NCBI GenBank assembly: GCA_903813345.2
Contig: CAIIXF020000006.1
Span: 7,368,989 to 7,432,988 of the forward strand
Length of the DNA: 64,000 bases
Direction: 5' to 3'
Source of the DNA: Owenia fusiformis
Taxonomy: Eukaryota > Annelida > Polychaeta > Sabellida > Oweniidae
Position numbers and translations under genes: made by a program
Notes under the pieces: generated by a model
What the model was told of the DNA's origin: nothing
Seen by the model: only the letters and a program-made list of their open reading frames with translations
Database searches by the model: none
Part shown: positions 34,593 through 45,872 of the stretch, in pieces
How positions within the stretch are numbered: position 1 is the first letter of the stretch
How the letters are laid out: the number at the start of each line of letters is the position of its first letter

Positions 34593-36115
34593 GAACTTAC
34601 GCAATAATGAGATTTGAGATGTGCAGACTGATTGCGTAATCGATTCTGGCTTTCATGTGCAGCCAACATCCGATGGCAGCGTCACTGCGGTCTAACAGGG
34701 TATTAATGAAAAAGAAATGACGCAATATGTTCAAAGGTTCCAATATACCATTTGACAAATTAGAATCAGAGTGTCAGCTTTGAAGGCCACGCCTTCTTAG
34801 TCTTTCTTACCATTTCATAACCATGAATTTATTGAATTACAATTTTATTTTAACATGAAAACCCTATTTTTAAGAATAACAAAAAGGCGTAATTTCAAAC
34901 TTTATGAAAGGTGGGGTGACAATTTTAAACAAATTGTTGTATTTTCAGTATTTTTCACAGTAACATTCCCTCACTATTTTTATGCTGGAATGTAATTCAG
35001 TGATGTATGTGAAGAAGTTGGAATGGCAGTAAAGGTCAAATGTCAAAATCGGTATTTTTGTCATTAATTTAGTAGCCAATTTGAATTGATTTATTAACAA
35101 TTTAACAATTGCACACTCAAATGAATTGACAACCCCCTGTTCGTGAAAGTACTATTTAATCAACTTAGTAACTACCTGACGGAGTTTCGTTGTTATCATA
35201 TCCTTACAATAAGCCAATACGCGATGGATTTTTAGTTCAGTTCAGTTTAGTTACCTCACGTTTGAAGAGTTCTCATGAGAGGTACAACTTCGTCTACATC
35301 CGGGTTCTTTCCCATTGGATTACACAGGAGTGCGATTTTCAATGCCGCACTACGGCTTTATTAAACATTTATGTAGTGTTGCATTTGCACAAATAATAGA
35401 TATGTATGATATTTAGATATACATCAAGGCTTTTTGAACTATAATCCCCTAATCCAAAGAAATCTTTAGTTGGTCTTTAAATCTCCGATTATCTTTCTGA
35501 TTATTGAATAGAATGGATAATGTAACTATGCTCGAGCGCTGGTGGAATATCGGAGGCTGAGAAACTGTCATTTTTGTCAAGATTCAGGCTAGTTTTATCA
35601 GAATTTGTTGAAATTTTGTTCGAGCAATCTTCCGCCAATATGATGCTATACATATGCTATGATGTAATCCTCGACCAACGAAATTAGCAGACCTTTGACT
35701 TTGCAGTCTCCGGACGTTTTGTTAGAGTAATCGACTCGTTCGGCGAGCCAATGAAAATTTGTCCCTTCCAAAGCGATGCATCATGGGGGATATTTATGTA
35801 AATTACCATCTGAACTCTTATCGCGAATATGTCTATTACTTCGTACATTATGCTTTTCCCTTTCTAATGGTATATTCAAACCCTTCCAAATGAAATTGCA
35901 GCATTTGACCATTATTTGCTAAACTACATGTTAGCAGCTGCTCATTGCGTTGAAATGATACAGAAACTAATTAAAGTATATAGGAGTGTCAATGTCACAA
36001 TCAGCTATTGTAATATATAGTTGATGCAAGACTCTATAGCTCATAGGAGTCATTACTACTGATGTCATAAGGAATGCAAACGGCGACTTGTCGGTTAATT
36101 CCAACTTAGCAGGCA
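34593..36115. other. upstream region of the GPCR gene, no clear element
   Basis: No repeat or ORF of note. The last bases before the GPCR start (TTCCAACTTAG|CAGGCAATGG) could be a 3' splice site, so a 5'-UTR intron may lie here. No convincing TATA box was identified. Confidence 0.45.
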
Positions 36116-37369
36116 ATGGAGGAAGACACTAATTGGCGGCCGTTGAATCCAAGAATCAATATATCAACAGAAGTAAACGATTACTTTAATCATACATATG
36201 GAAATAACGTAATTGTAAAAAACGAAACGAACGATGAGTTTCCGAATGGCACCTATGAGATGTCCATACTGTACGGCAGTCCGGACTTACAGGAAATTTT
36301 GAAAATGTCAGAAATGATCGGTAAAAAAATCATGCCTGCAATACTAACGTTAATCATCATATTCGGAGTATTAGGGAATCTACTCGTGATTTGCGTTATA
36401 CTTAGGGATAAATTTATGAGGAATGGATCTTACCTGATGTTCCTAAATTTAGCAATGGCAGACATGCTGTACCTTGCTATTTGCCTCCCTGCTTCTATCT
36501 CTGAATCTGTGCGGAGTCGTTGGATCCTAGGGGAAACCATGTGTAAAATTGTACATTTTACAGTTGATGTCTCTGTGTACGTGAGTATTTACACCTTGGT
36601 GCTGATTTGCCTTGCGAGGTTCCTTGCGGTTGCGTTTCCGGTACAATTTTCCAGTTCACAGACCCTGTCCTGCTCAATCACCGCATGTGCAGTAGTTTGG
36701 ATAGTTATGTTGGCTGCAAACATTCAAGTTCTCATCCGAGCTAAACTGCAACCCATTCGACCTGACCTACCAAACAGCGACGAGGTGCATTGTTTCAAAA
36801 CAAATAGTGATGATGAAACGAAAAAAGTAGTTCTACATTTTTTCATATTTGCTTACGCCTTGCCACTGGTCTTCATCACTGTTTTAAACGGTATCATCTT
36901 TCTTCACCTCCAGAGTGCCGCCACAGGTGATTACTTGAGCCTGGCCACAAGGAAGCGTAGAAAAAGATTTCGACAGCTTGTCATACTCGTTATTATTGGC
37001 TTTGCGGTCTGCTGGGGTCCTATCAATATAATGGGAATGATCCAAACACATGGCTCTGTTCATATGTCTCGTGTTTGGACGATTCTTAACACGGTATCTA
37101 ATTGTATGGCCTACGCTAACTCTATGATCAACCCCATATTCTATAACATTGGGTCGTCGGATTTTAGACGGGCCTTCAAAGACCTGGTACAAAAATGTCG
37201 CTCGTGCGGATGTGAGAGCTCTACTGAAAGTAACGTCCTGGTTGTTGTTGCGACTGTAAATAAAGACAAAGCGCGAAGTAGTTCCGACAATCCAAGTGAT
37301 CTAGGAATGGCGTCCAGCTCAGTGCCTAGCAGGGTCTCAATGCCTACGCTTTCCAGTACATCAGTTTAA
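36116..37369 (+). CDS. class A (rhodopsin-like) neuropeptide-type GPCR, galanin/allatostatin-like
   Basis: The 417-codon single frame has seven hydrophobic segments, placing it in the plasma membrane as a G-protein-coupled receptor, probably for a peptide. The N-terminus (~70 aa) has four N-glycosylation sequons (N15, N25, N36, N44) and no signal peptide. TM1 carries GNLLV (N88), TM2 LAMAD (D116), and TM3 starts at C143, which can bridge to C226 in the second extracellular loop. TM4 has W195, TM5 P250, TM6 CWGP (W300, P302) and TM7 NPIFY (339-343). Helix 8 reads FRRAFKDL, followed by palmitoylation-type cysteines C361, C364, C366. The third intracellular loop is basic (RKRRKRFRQ). Unusually, the TM3 DRY box reads ARF (167-169). 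The start is supported by an in-frame TAG at 36107-36109 and good context GCAATGG. A TTTCAG-poor acceptor-like TTAG just upstream leaves a UTR intron possible. The ligand and subfamily are uncertain. Confidence 0.93.
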   Translation: MEEDTNWRPLNPRINISTEVNDYFNHTYGNNVIVKNETNDEFPNGTYEMSILYGSPDLQEILKMSEMIGKKIMPAILTLIIIFGVLGNLLVICVILRDKFMRNGSYLMFLNLAMADMLYLAICLPASISESVRSRWILGETMCKIVHFTVDVSVYVSIYTLVLICLARFLAVAFPVQFSSSQTLSCSITACAVVWIVMLAANIQVLIRAKLQPIRPDLPNSDEVHCFKTNSDDETKKVVLHFFIFAYALPLVFITVLNGIIFLHLQSAATGDYLSLATRKRRKRFRQLVILVIIGFAVCWGPINIMGMIQTHGSVHMSRVWTILNTVSNCMAYANSMINPIFYNIGSSDFRRAFKDLVQKCRSCGCESSTESNVLVVVATVNKDKARSSSDNPSDLGMASSSVPSRVSMPTLSSTSV

Positions 37370-37393
37370 TATGAAGACTGAATATACCATATT

Positions 37394-38683
37394 CACGGTG
37401 TATAACCCAAACGCTCCTACATGCACGACGGAGCGTTTCATTACTGAAATTAAACAAAGAAACGCTCCGAAGTAGGAAAACTGGCTGGCGGGAATGATGA
37501 GCCGTCTGACGATTTCCCCAATAATGGGAATAAGAGGTATGAGTTACATATTTCGAGTATACCATTCGATGGGTGTGATATTCATGTTGTACTTGGCTGG
37601 CTGTTGACGTTTGAAGCAATTAGGAAGAGCTGTACGAAGCAGTATAGTTATCAAAATCCAAAAACGTATTTGTCATTCTACCGGTCAAAACCCCTTTTGT
37701 CGATATATGTGATTAGTTGAGCCAAGATTAGAGCACCAACGTTTATTTTAGTCAAATTCCAATGCTTCAACGCACCATACATTATCGTAATAGTGATTTG
37801 ATGACCGAAAATCCAGTCTTAAAAATGATGACATTCTCATATTCAAGAAACGCTCCGATCTGGTTAACACAGTGAACTGGAAACGCTCCGGTAGTCTAGA
37901 TCTGTTTAGGAAATATATAGCTTGCCTTTCCTTTTCAGGAAGAGAAAGAAAAGATCTATTATACCCCTTGGCATCAAAAGAAGAAAGATTAATTCACATA
38001 TAAATTTTCTTTTTTTTATAGTTTTATGATTTAGCACACATGTAGGCATGACATCATCTAATGTAGGCTTAAATCAGCTAGTTGCACGTTTAGCACCACC
38101 AGGTTCAGATGTTTCAATTTGCCTAACAAGTACAACACGAATTTGAGAGAAAGATTCGATTCGGAACTCTTCTCTAATAATCTGAAAATGATATCAAAAC
38201 AAAATGGTAAGAGCGTTTCTATAATTGTGCTCTAAATCGACGGAGCGTTTCGAGGAAAACAAGCGATTTCTTGAGAACAAGTAATGCATTTGGACTGGGA
38301 TTTTAGGAAATGAGAATATACGAGTTTGTGATCTACTACTTTAACAGAAAGATTAACGTTTTCATAGAAATACTAGTTTAATTCGTAATTTGTGGTCAAA
38401 TCGTCATCTTCAGATTCGTTCGATCTACACTACGGAGCTTTGATCAAGCAAATAACAGTTTACCACCAGAAGTTGAATAAATAAGATCTTTGGTCACGGT
38501 ATTGTTCATCGAATGGTACATAATATTTCACCATAACATATGATATGTAAGAGAAACGAGAGAAACAATACTGACGGTCATAGTGAAATCTTCATTAGCC
38601 GCCATTTTATTTCGCTCTGGAGCGTTTCCGCGTAAATGAAACGCTCCGTCGTGCATGTAGGAGCGTTTGGGTTATACACCGTG
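37394..38683. mobile_element. 1290-bp element, CACGGTG ends, 49-bp perfect TIRs, 5-bp duplication ATATT
   Basis: The ends CACGGTGTATAACCCAAACG (37394) and its exact complement (to 38683) form perfect 49-bp inverted repeats. ATATT is duplicated at 37389-37393 and 38684-38688. About ten copies of AAACGCTCC or its complement are scattered through both halves (e.g. 37411, 37431, 37459, 37850, 37878, 38212, 38248, 38623, 38639, 38660), like subterminal transposase-binding sites. No ORF. CACGGTG is one base from the RAG recombination heptamer CACAGTG. It starts 25 bp after the GPCR stop codon and so would supply the gene's 3' UTR unless polyadenylation is immediate. A CACTA-type origin is the main alternative. 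Confidence 0.88.
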
Positions 38684-38689
38684 ATATTC

Positions 38690-39050
38690 ATGCTTAGATA
38701 ATACATCAGTGTAATTCCATGCATATGCTTATGCAGTACATTAGTGTAGTTTTATATACAAGCTTGGGTGGTACATTAGTGTAGTTTCATACACATGCTA
38801 AGGCGGTACATTATAGGCCTAGTGTATTTTCATATACATGCTTATGCAGTACATAAGTGTAGTTTTATATACAAGCTTGGGTGGTTCATTCGTGTAGTTT
38901 CATATACATGCTAAGGCGCTACGTATACATTATACTAGTGTATTTTCATATAAATGCTTAGGCAGTACATTAGTGCAGTTTCATACACAAACTTGGACAG
39001 TGCATTGGCGTAGTGTTATAAACATGCTTAGACAATGCTTAAGGGTATTA
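38690..39050 (+). repeat. ~42-bp tandem repeat in a ~125-bp higher-order pattern
   Basis: Units of the form ATGCTTAGGCAGTACATTAG followed by TGTAGTTTCATATAC repeat about eight times. Every third unit is more alike (AAGCTTGGGTGG at ~38760 and ~38873). Confidence 0.85.
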
Positions 39051-39092
39051 TACACATAGTTGGAAAAAGAAAGATGTATATTTTTTATTTAA

Positions 39093-39848
39093 GGTGCTAT
39101 GGAAGTTAACAGGAAATGACAAAACAGGAAGTGACAATTTTTTTTGCATTTTTAGATATTTTTTGAATAAAGGTAACAGAGTTCAGGTTTGACCTCCAGT
39201 CAATTTAACTATTTCCACATATCATTTACATGACCAGGATCACAATGTGTATGGACAGAATGACCCTAAACATGATGAAATAACCTTTTTAGCCCTTTGA
39301 AAGTGTGACTGAAAAAAGCTAAGAGTAGGAGCGTAGGGATACTCACTGAACAGAATCTTTTGAATTTTGCAGAAAATGTGCCCAATATAATGCTTTAACT
39401 GATACAATCTTTGAAATTTTAGAAAATTGTCGGAAACAAAAATGGCGGTCATAAAAAGGAAAATAGATCGCTTTTCAAATCAGTTTTTTCCTTTTTTTTC
39501 TTTTTCTATGAATGATATCAAATTTTCAAAGATTGTATCGTTTGGAGCAATATATTGGGCACATTTTCTGAAAAATTCAAAAGATTCTGTCCAGTGACCT
39601 TCCCTACGCTCCTACTTTTAGCTTTTTTTCAGTCACACTTTCAAAGGGCTAAAAAGGTTATTTCATCATGTTTAGGGTCATTCTGACCATGCTCATTGTG
39701 ATCCTGGTCATGTAAATGACATGTGGAAATAGTTAAATTGACTGGAGGTCAAACCAGAACTCTGTTATCTTTGTTCAAAAAATGTCAAAAAATGCAAAAA
39801 AAATTGTCACTTCCTGTTTCGTCATTTCCAGTTAACTTCCATGGCACC
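39093..39848. mobile_element. 756-bp palindromic element flanked by TTAA
   Basis: Arms ~39093-39435 and ~39505-39848 are inverted over about 340 bp, beginning GGTGCTATGGAAGTTAAC and ending GTTAACTTCCATGGCACC. TTAA flanks both ends (39089-39092, 39849-39852), as in piggyBac/Kolobok-type insertions. The spacer has ATGGCGG and a T-rich tract. No coding content. A transcript would form a long hairpin. Confidence 0.85.
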
Positions 39849-40667
39849 TTAAGACAAATTGTATCAAGTAGCAGGTTTGCCTGTTGAGGCAAAATATTCG
39901 ATGGGGTAATCATTGGATGTTTCTTTGGGGAAAGAAAGTGAGAATAAGGGCCAATACGGAAAAGCTCGAATAAGACTGCCAATGATAATAGTGTAGAGAG
40001 GTATTGCATGATGTTTTTTGTAGAACCTATCCATATCCTCATCTCGGTGGGTGTTAAAGTAAACTTTTTCGGCATATTTTCGATCTGCCATCTAAATGCC
40101 TACTCTGATTTTAATACTACTACTAATTCTACAGTTTACAGTTGATACTACTTATACTACAGTTTCCTATAATTTGATTGCCTCGATTTATGTCAAGCAT
40201 TAAAGCAATTCATTTGCTATATTAAGTTATAGTGTATAACACCAAGTGCCTGCAAACATACTGATGATTTTATGTACAATTTGAATTATCAGATTGATTT
40301 GTTTTTGCGGTAATCTCGAATACTGTAATTTTACAATTTTTGCAAAAGACGGTAATTTTATGGTAGCTTTTAAAAATGGTGGACGAAAATGCACGTAGCA
40401 TGGTTGTAAAATTGCTCTGACATATTTTAAAAATAGGCTGTATTTATTTTTATCTGTATTGTATTCAGTCCAGAACGCAGTTACCCTCTGCGCCAGGGAT
40501 CGGAAAACACGGTTGGAACGCGATGATCTGTCTGGGAACGAGTAAGAATTGGTTCGATTAAATGTTTCACGTATTGGGAACGAGGTAGAACTAGTTAAAA
40601 ACGGGCTTAAACTGTTTTGAAACCCCGGGTCAGAAACGCTGTTCAAATAACAATTTAGGCTAACCTT

Positions 40668-42224
40668 ACCCCCTATCACTCCAAACCTTCTCAACCATTC
40701 TTTCAAGTATTACCCTACTATCACACCGAACTAGTTCTCACTACGTTCTCGAAAACGGGCTTCAACTGTGTACGAACGGACAGGACGTACTCGGAACCGT
40801 TTGGGGTCTAGTTACAAACTTCATCGAACGTACTTGAACGGGTAGGTCCTCTAGAACTAAGAACATCCTAAAAATGCTCTCGTGGTCGTCACGTTCTACA
40901 ATTAGAACGAGTGACAACGTACTAACGACGAGCTGGACGTACTACGAACGGAACCGTCGTACTTCAATCCTACTAGGGACGTTTTAACAACGAGTTGAAC
41001 TGTCTGAGGACGTATTGAGAACGAGGTAGAACTAATTGCAAACGGGTTCAAACTGATTAACAACGTATTAAAGACTACTTATGACCGAGTTAGCAAAAAT
41101 ATAGCTATCACACCAAACAAGTTGCCACTGCGTTCTTCAAAACTGGTTTTAAACTGTCTAAGGACTATTTACCCTACTATCACACCAAACTAGTTCTCAC
41201 TACGTTCTCGAAAACGGGCTTCAACTGTGTACGAACGGACTGGACGTACTAAGAACCGTTTGGGATCTATTTACAAACTTCATCGAACGTACTCGAACGG
41301 GTAGGTCCTCTAGGACTTAGACAATGCTCAAAATGTTTTCGTGGTCGTCACGTTCTACAATTAGAACGAGTGACAACGTACTAACGACGAGCTAGACGTA
41401 CTACGAACGGAACCGTCGTACTTCAATCCTACTAGGGACGTTTTAACAACGAGTGGAACTGTCTGAGGACGTGTTGAGAACGAGGTAGAACTCATTGCAA
41501 ACGGGTTTAAACTGATTAAGAACGTATTTAACACTGCTTATGAACGAGTTGGCAAAAATATAGCTATCACACCAAACAAGTTGCCACTGCGTTCTTCAAA
41601 ACTGGTTCTAAACTGTGTGCGAACGGAATGAACGTAACTGCAACTTTCTAAGGTCTATTTACGAACTTTATGAACGTTCTCAGACGGGAATGTGATTTTA
41701 GAATTTTGAATCGATTCAAAATTCGATTCCGACCATACCGTTCTGTTATCAGGTCATGATGACCTTCTAGACTAAGGGACGCGTTCTACGGCGTTGCACA
41801 CCGAGGTGGTGCGACCTGAACGAACTGCGAACGAGATGGACGTATTGAAGACTGTTTAAGAACGAAGAAGCTAATTATTTCAGACATATTTCCCGACCAC
41901 AGCCAGTTTGAGCCCGTTTTACGACGTTTTCGTAGGACTGGCAAGAACGGGTAAGAACGAGTTTGGTGTGATAGGGGGGTAACGAACTTCATGAACGTTC
42001 TCAGACGGAAAGATGATTTAAAATTTTGAAATAATTCAAAATTCGATGACTGGCAAGAACGGCTAAGAACTAGTTTGGTGTGATAGGGGGGTTACAAAAG
42101 ATTCGTAAAACTTGCTAAATCTCTAAATCTGGCTATGGTCGAGTATTATGTTTAGAGTTTTACGACTTTTTGTGGGACTGGAAAGAACGGTTGAGAACTA
42201 GTTTGGTGTGTGTGGGGGGGGGGG
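40668..42224. mobile_element. ~1.56-kb element with CCCCCTATCACWCC ends
   Basis: The left end CCCCCTATCACTCCAAACC...CTCAACCATTCTTTC (40670-40705) is inverted relative to GAAAGAACGGTTGAGAACTAG...TTTGGTGTG with a G-run (42181-42221). The interior is crowded with GAACG/CGTTC words and further CTATCACACCAAAC copies (40713, 41107, 41173, 41566; reversed at ~41970 and ~42074). No credible ORF. Confidence 0.65.
40709..41625 (+). repeat. ~458-bp tandem duplication
   Basis: The block beginning ACCCTACTATCACACC at 40710 is repeated from 41169 and shares the inner landmarks AACGTACTAACGACGAGCT and ATAGCTATCACACCAAACA. Identity is above 90 percent by eye, so it is much younger than most repeats here. 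Confidence 0.85.
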
Positions 42225-43560
42225 TAAAAAGTATATCTCATTTGCACAATTCACACGTGCATCGATTTTTACCGGAAATGGTGTATGAGTAAACTAAATG
42301 TGAATTAGAGGATTTTGAATGTTATAGGTCAAACAAGCAAGCAAGCAGGGACGATACCGATAACATTTTAAATTTTGGATGTGTATCTATGGGCCCCTTC
42401 TTCAAATGAATCGAACTCCGTGGCAGTGCTAGTCTTCTATTCCGACACACTGCATGGGAGTTTGCAAATGAAGTAGGGGCACATTTGGAATGAACCCATT
42501 TTTGCACATTGTATACAGATAATACTTCTAATATTGTATCAAGATAAATGAATGAATAAATATATGTAAGTCTTGTAAGCCTCCTTATTTTGACGTCACT
42601 TCCAAACATTCGTAGTGAAGGATCATTTTTCCAAGCTTTGTCGACTAACATTAATCACGTGATTTTTTTATTTCATTGTTACATGATCGAACACACTTAT
42701 ACTCAGATGCGAGTAGGTAGTTACTAGTTTCGCCACCAGGTGGCTGATTCGGGGGAAATAACATGGCAGGGTATTACAAAATTCCCTTAAACTTGAATAT
42801 ACATCAGTTTTAGTGGTTCACTTTTCAAATTACCCTTATAGTGTATGTGATAGTTATACAAATTAAAATATGTCCAGTAAAAGGAAATATTATCTGCCCA
42901 ACACAAGAAAAGTTATTTCACTTTTTGTAGTTTTACAGCATGGGGTCTATGGGGAATCTCCCCGACCTAGAAGTCACATTTTCAAAGAAAATTAAATTTT
43001 CAAAGTTGATAAACTCTCAAAACAACAGTTTTAGATGTAATTGTATATGTAGATTCCAAATATGACACCAGTTTGACTAAATTGTGAATTTTTAATGACG
43101 TAAATCAAGATTATTTCTACTCGCATCTAGGATATTGAGACATGTGTTTTGCGTCTATGCGCACGCGCCATATGTGCTTCCGCTATTTACAATTCCGAAC
43201 ACCTCGATAGTCGATGTTAGTTACTGCTTAATCACGGTGTTATAGCATTACGGTTACGTCAAGGCGATTTGCAAAATTTTGCGGTAACGATAACAAAAAA
43301 TGGCGGATGGGAAAGACAGCATGTCCTCTTTCTCGCCTGTAGGCAAGATTCACAGATAATATTTCCATTTCAACTAGTTCCATTCGGTGATGTTTATATG
43401 GATGGTTATAAAGACTGGGTCAGACCTGCCAGGTGGTTTACTAGAAGCAGAATATAAGCTGTAGACTTAGCGACTGAGATATCAAAGTTCATAATTTTTA
43501 GTCCATTCTCGTGTTTTCTCAGTATATGTGCCTCAGAGCCACTCAAACTATTAACTGTTA
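42225..43560. other. repeat fragments; possible short exon at 43300
   Basis: GGGGTCTATGGGGAATCTCC...GACCTAGAAGTCACATTTTC at 42943-42980 recurs at 57949-57980. 43080-43135 matches 23455-23510. A CpG-containing stretch at 43150-43360 has ATGGCGGATGG at 43300 opening MADGKDSMSSFSPVGKIHR before a stop. Nothing further supports a gene. Confidence 0.4.
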
Positions 43561-43842
43561 CCCCCCTATCACACCAAACTAGTTCTTACCCGTTCTTGCC
43601 AGTCCTACGAAAACGTCGTAAAACGGGCTCAATCTGGCTGTGGTCGGGAAATATGTCTAAAATAATAAGCTACTTTGTTCATAAACAGTCTTCAATACGT
43701 CCATCTCACTCGCAGTTCGTTCAGGTCGCACCACGTCGGTGTGCAACGTCGTATTCTAAGTACGTCCAGTCCGTCCGTACACAGTTGAAGCCCGTTTTCG
43801 AGAACGTAGTGAGAACTAGTTTGGTGTGATAGTAGGATTAGT
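43561..43842. mobile_element. ~280-bp MITE with CTATCACACCAAACTAG ends
   Basis: CTATCACACCAAACTAGTTCT (43567) is inverted relative to GAACTAGTTTGGTGTGATAG (to ~43841). Its left 200 bp is the reverse complement of ~41785-41985 (GTCGTAAAACGGGCTCAA and GTTCAGGTCGCACCAC blocks). This is a short relative of the 40668-42224 element. Confidence 0.75.
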
Positions 43843-44117
43843 AAACTATGTATGAACAAGCCATAAAATGACAAATCCAGAACAGGAACGTGGTTTATAT
43901 TGTAAATAATAAGGTTTCAAACGCAATGTCGTTAGACGACTACGTATGGATTCTATTGACGGTAACGTATTGTATTAGTTGTACATTAGATATTTAGCGG
44001 ACGGTTACGTGCATGTACACCTTTCAAATCAAGGTTGCTAGTTCTTATGGCCTCTTTCCATGTCATCGTTAAAATGGGTAAGAAATGGAATATTGAATTG
44101 CTTATATTTGTTTTCAG

Positions 44118-44297
44118 GACTCGCAAGAGACGCTCTTGTTTGAGCCTCTATAGGGCAAGAAAAAAATTGTGTCTTGCTTCATTTATGAAACCAATGAAAG
44201 TCAAAAAGATAGCAATGAAGAGGCAAAAGAGGAATTAGCATCAAGTACTGATGAATATGACAAAATTAATAACAATGAATCGGGGATACACATTTGA
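44118..44297 (+). other. possible terminal exon (single in-frame stop)
   Basis: A strong acceptor TTTGTTTTCAG ends at 44117. From 44118 one frame gives DSQETLLFEPL, then TAG (44151-44153), then GKKKIVSCFIYETNESQKDS, an acidic stretch and a TGA at 44295-44297. The composition (Asp/Glu/Asn/Ser-rich) reads like a real C-terminal tail. The TAG means either a short true C-terminus, a pseudogene or chance. No upstream exon was linked; a weak donor exists at 44074 after MSSLKW in matching phase. Confidence 0.25.
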
Positions 44298-45756
44298 ACG
44301 AGGTTCGCGTAACCGTCCATCAATTTTTTGCGTAACCGCAAATTCAAAATACATATTTATGGCTTGAGTAGAACATATTAGGTGGTTTCCAATGCTCAAT
44401 TGGCTTTTTATGATCGTATGTAGGTTACATCTATATACCCCGAGGTCGTAAGGCAATGTAGACCATGTCATAACGACAAAAATTAACAAACTACTAAATT
44501 GTGTGTAGTTTTGAATTTCAAACTCAACAGTTTTTCGCTTATTTCATGTTATCCCCGGGCATCAATTTGCAAAGACTACGTTCAAAATATACATTATCAC
44601 CGAATGCGATGCTTACATAAATCGTTCATCCTTTCATTGATACATAGTAGTACATAATTTTGGAATTGAGATTCATCTTTTTGCTGTTTATACACTGTAC
44701 AATGTATATAGGAGTTAAGTTACAGGTCCCTATTGTTTTAGTTGGTTAATTACTATGTACCACATCCATGGTGGGGAACAATAATACACCTGTAGTCTCA
44801 CTCATTGTAAGCTCCAGTGAGTTATGATTGGTCACTGTGTATATTTGTGTTCCTTTACGTAACATCATCTTATATAATAATTTTATTCTCAAACATTGTT
44901 AAAGTTAGCTGAAGTATGATTATTCATACAACTTGGGAATTTTCAAATATTGCATTGGTTAGAGACTACGCAGTGCAGAAAAGATAGTTATATATTCATA
45001 CTTGAGTTTCTTGAAAAATGAATCCTAATTACAGATATCAAAATCTAGATGAGTAAGTGTGACCATGAACTGTCAGATTAAATACCTCTGTGGGTTGAAT
45101 GGAGGAAGATATTGTAAATTGAATCATATTTTCCAAATTGTTATTGCCCTCTTGACCTAGATACAAAAATTATCTACTCTCATGTAGTAAATTTTAGTAA
45201 TCAATATCAAAATTACTGAATTGCAGTTTTCCCCGAGAAATCTAGATTTATTTGAGGATTTACATGTACAAGAGCATGGCTTTTAGAGGTGTACTTTAGC
45301 AATTGTGTCAAAGTTGTCAATCAAAGCACACTTCACTAGTTATTTTTGCAGTGTTGTTATAGAAAATAATGCACCAACCTTAGTTTTCTGTTCGCGGCCA
45401 TTTTATTGGATAAATCAGTGAACGTAGCCGTCCAACCTCGTTTTCAGAGATGGCGTAACCGTCATGCTATAGCAGGGTGTCAATAGCCAGATTAAATTGT
45501 TATTTTGGTCAGCTAATGGCTTCTGAGGCGAGAGCTGGCAACTAACGGGACACACGGCAGGTACTATTCGTATTTAAACGAGTTTGCCACCGAATTGCAA
45601 TCAACCCGGTAGCCGATAGCCGCTCTATGCATTCGCGAATACAAGCTAGTATAGGATTTCAACATAAATTAAATTTTCTAATGCGTTCTACTTTCTGATT
45701 ACGCACGTTAATAAGGCTGCAACGTTGACAAGTTAACGAGGCGTATAGCCTTTTTA

Positions 45757-45793
45757 GCTCACATGGTGAGCTTTTGCAATCGCTCACTTGTCC

Positions 45794-45872
<79 letters not shown>

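Noticed and set aside
36884-37192. 102-codon minus-strand ORF
   Set aside because: It lies antisense within the GPCR coding sequence and has no family features.
40227-40706. 159-codon minus-strand ORF
   Set aside because: It starts inside a terminal repeat and shows no recognisable domain; likely chance in CGTTC-rich repeat sequence.
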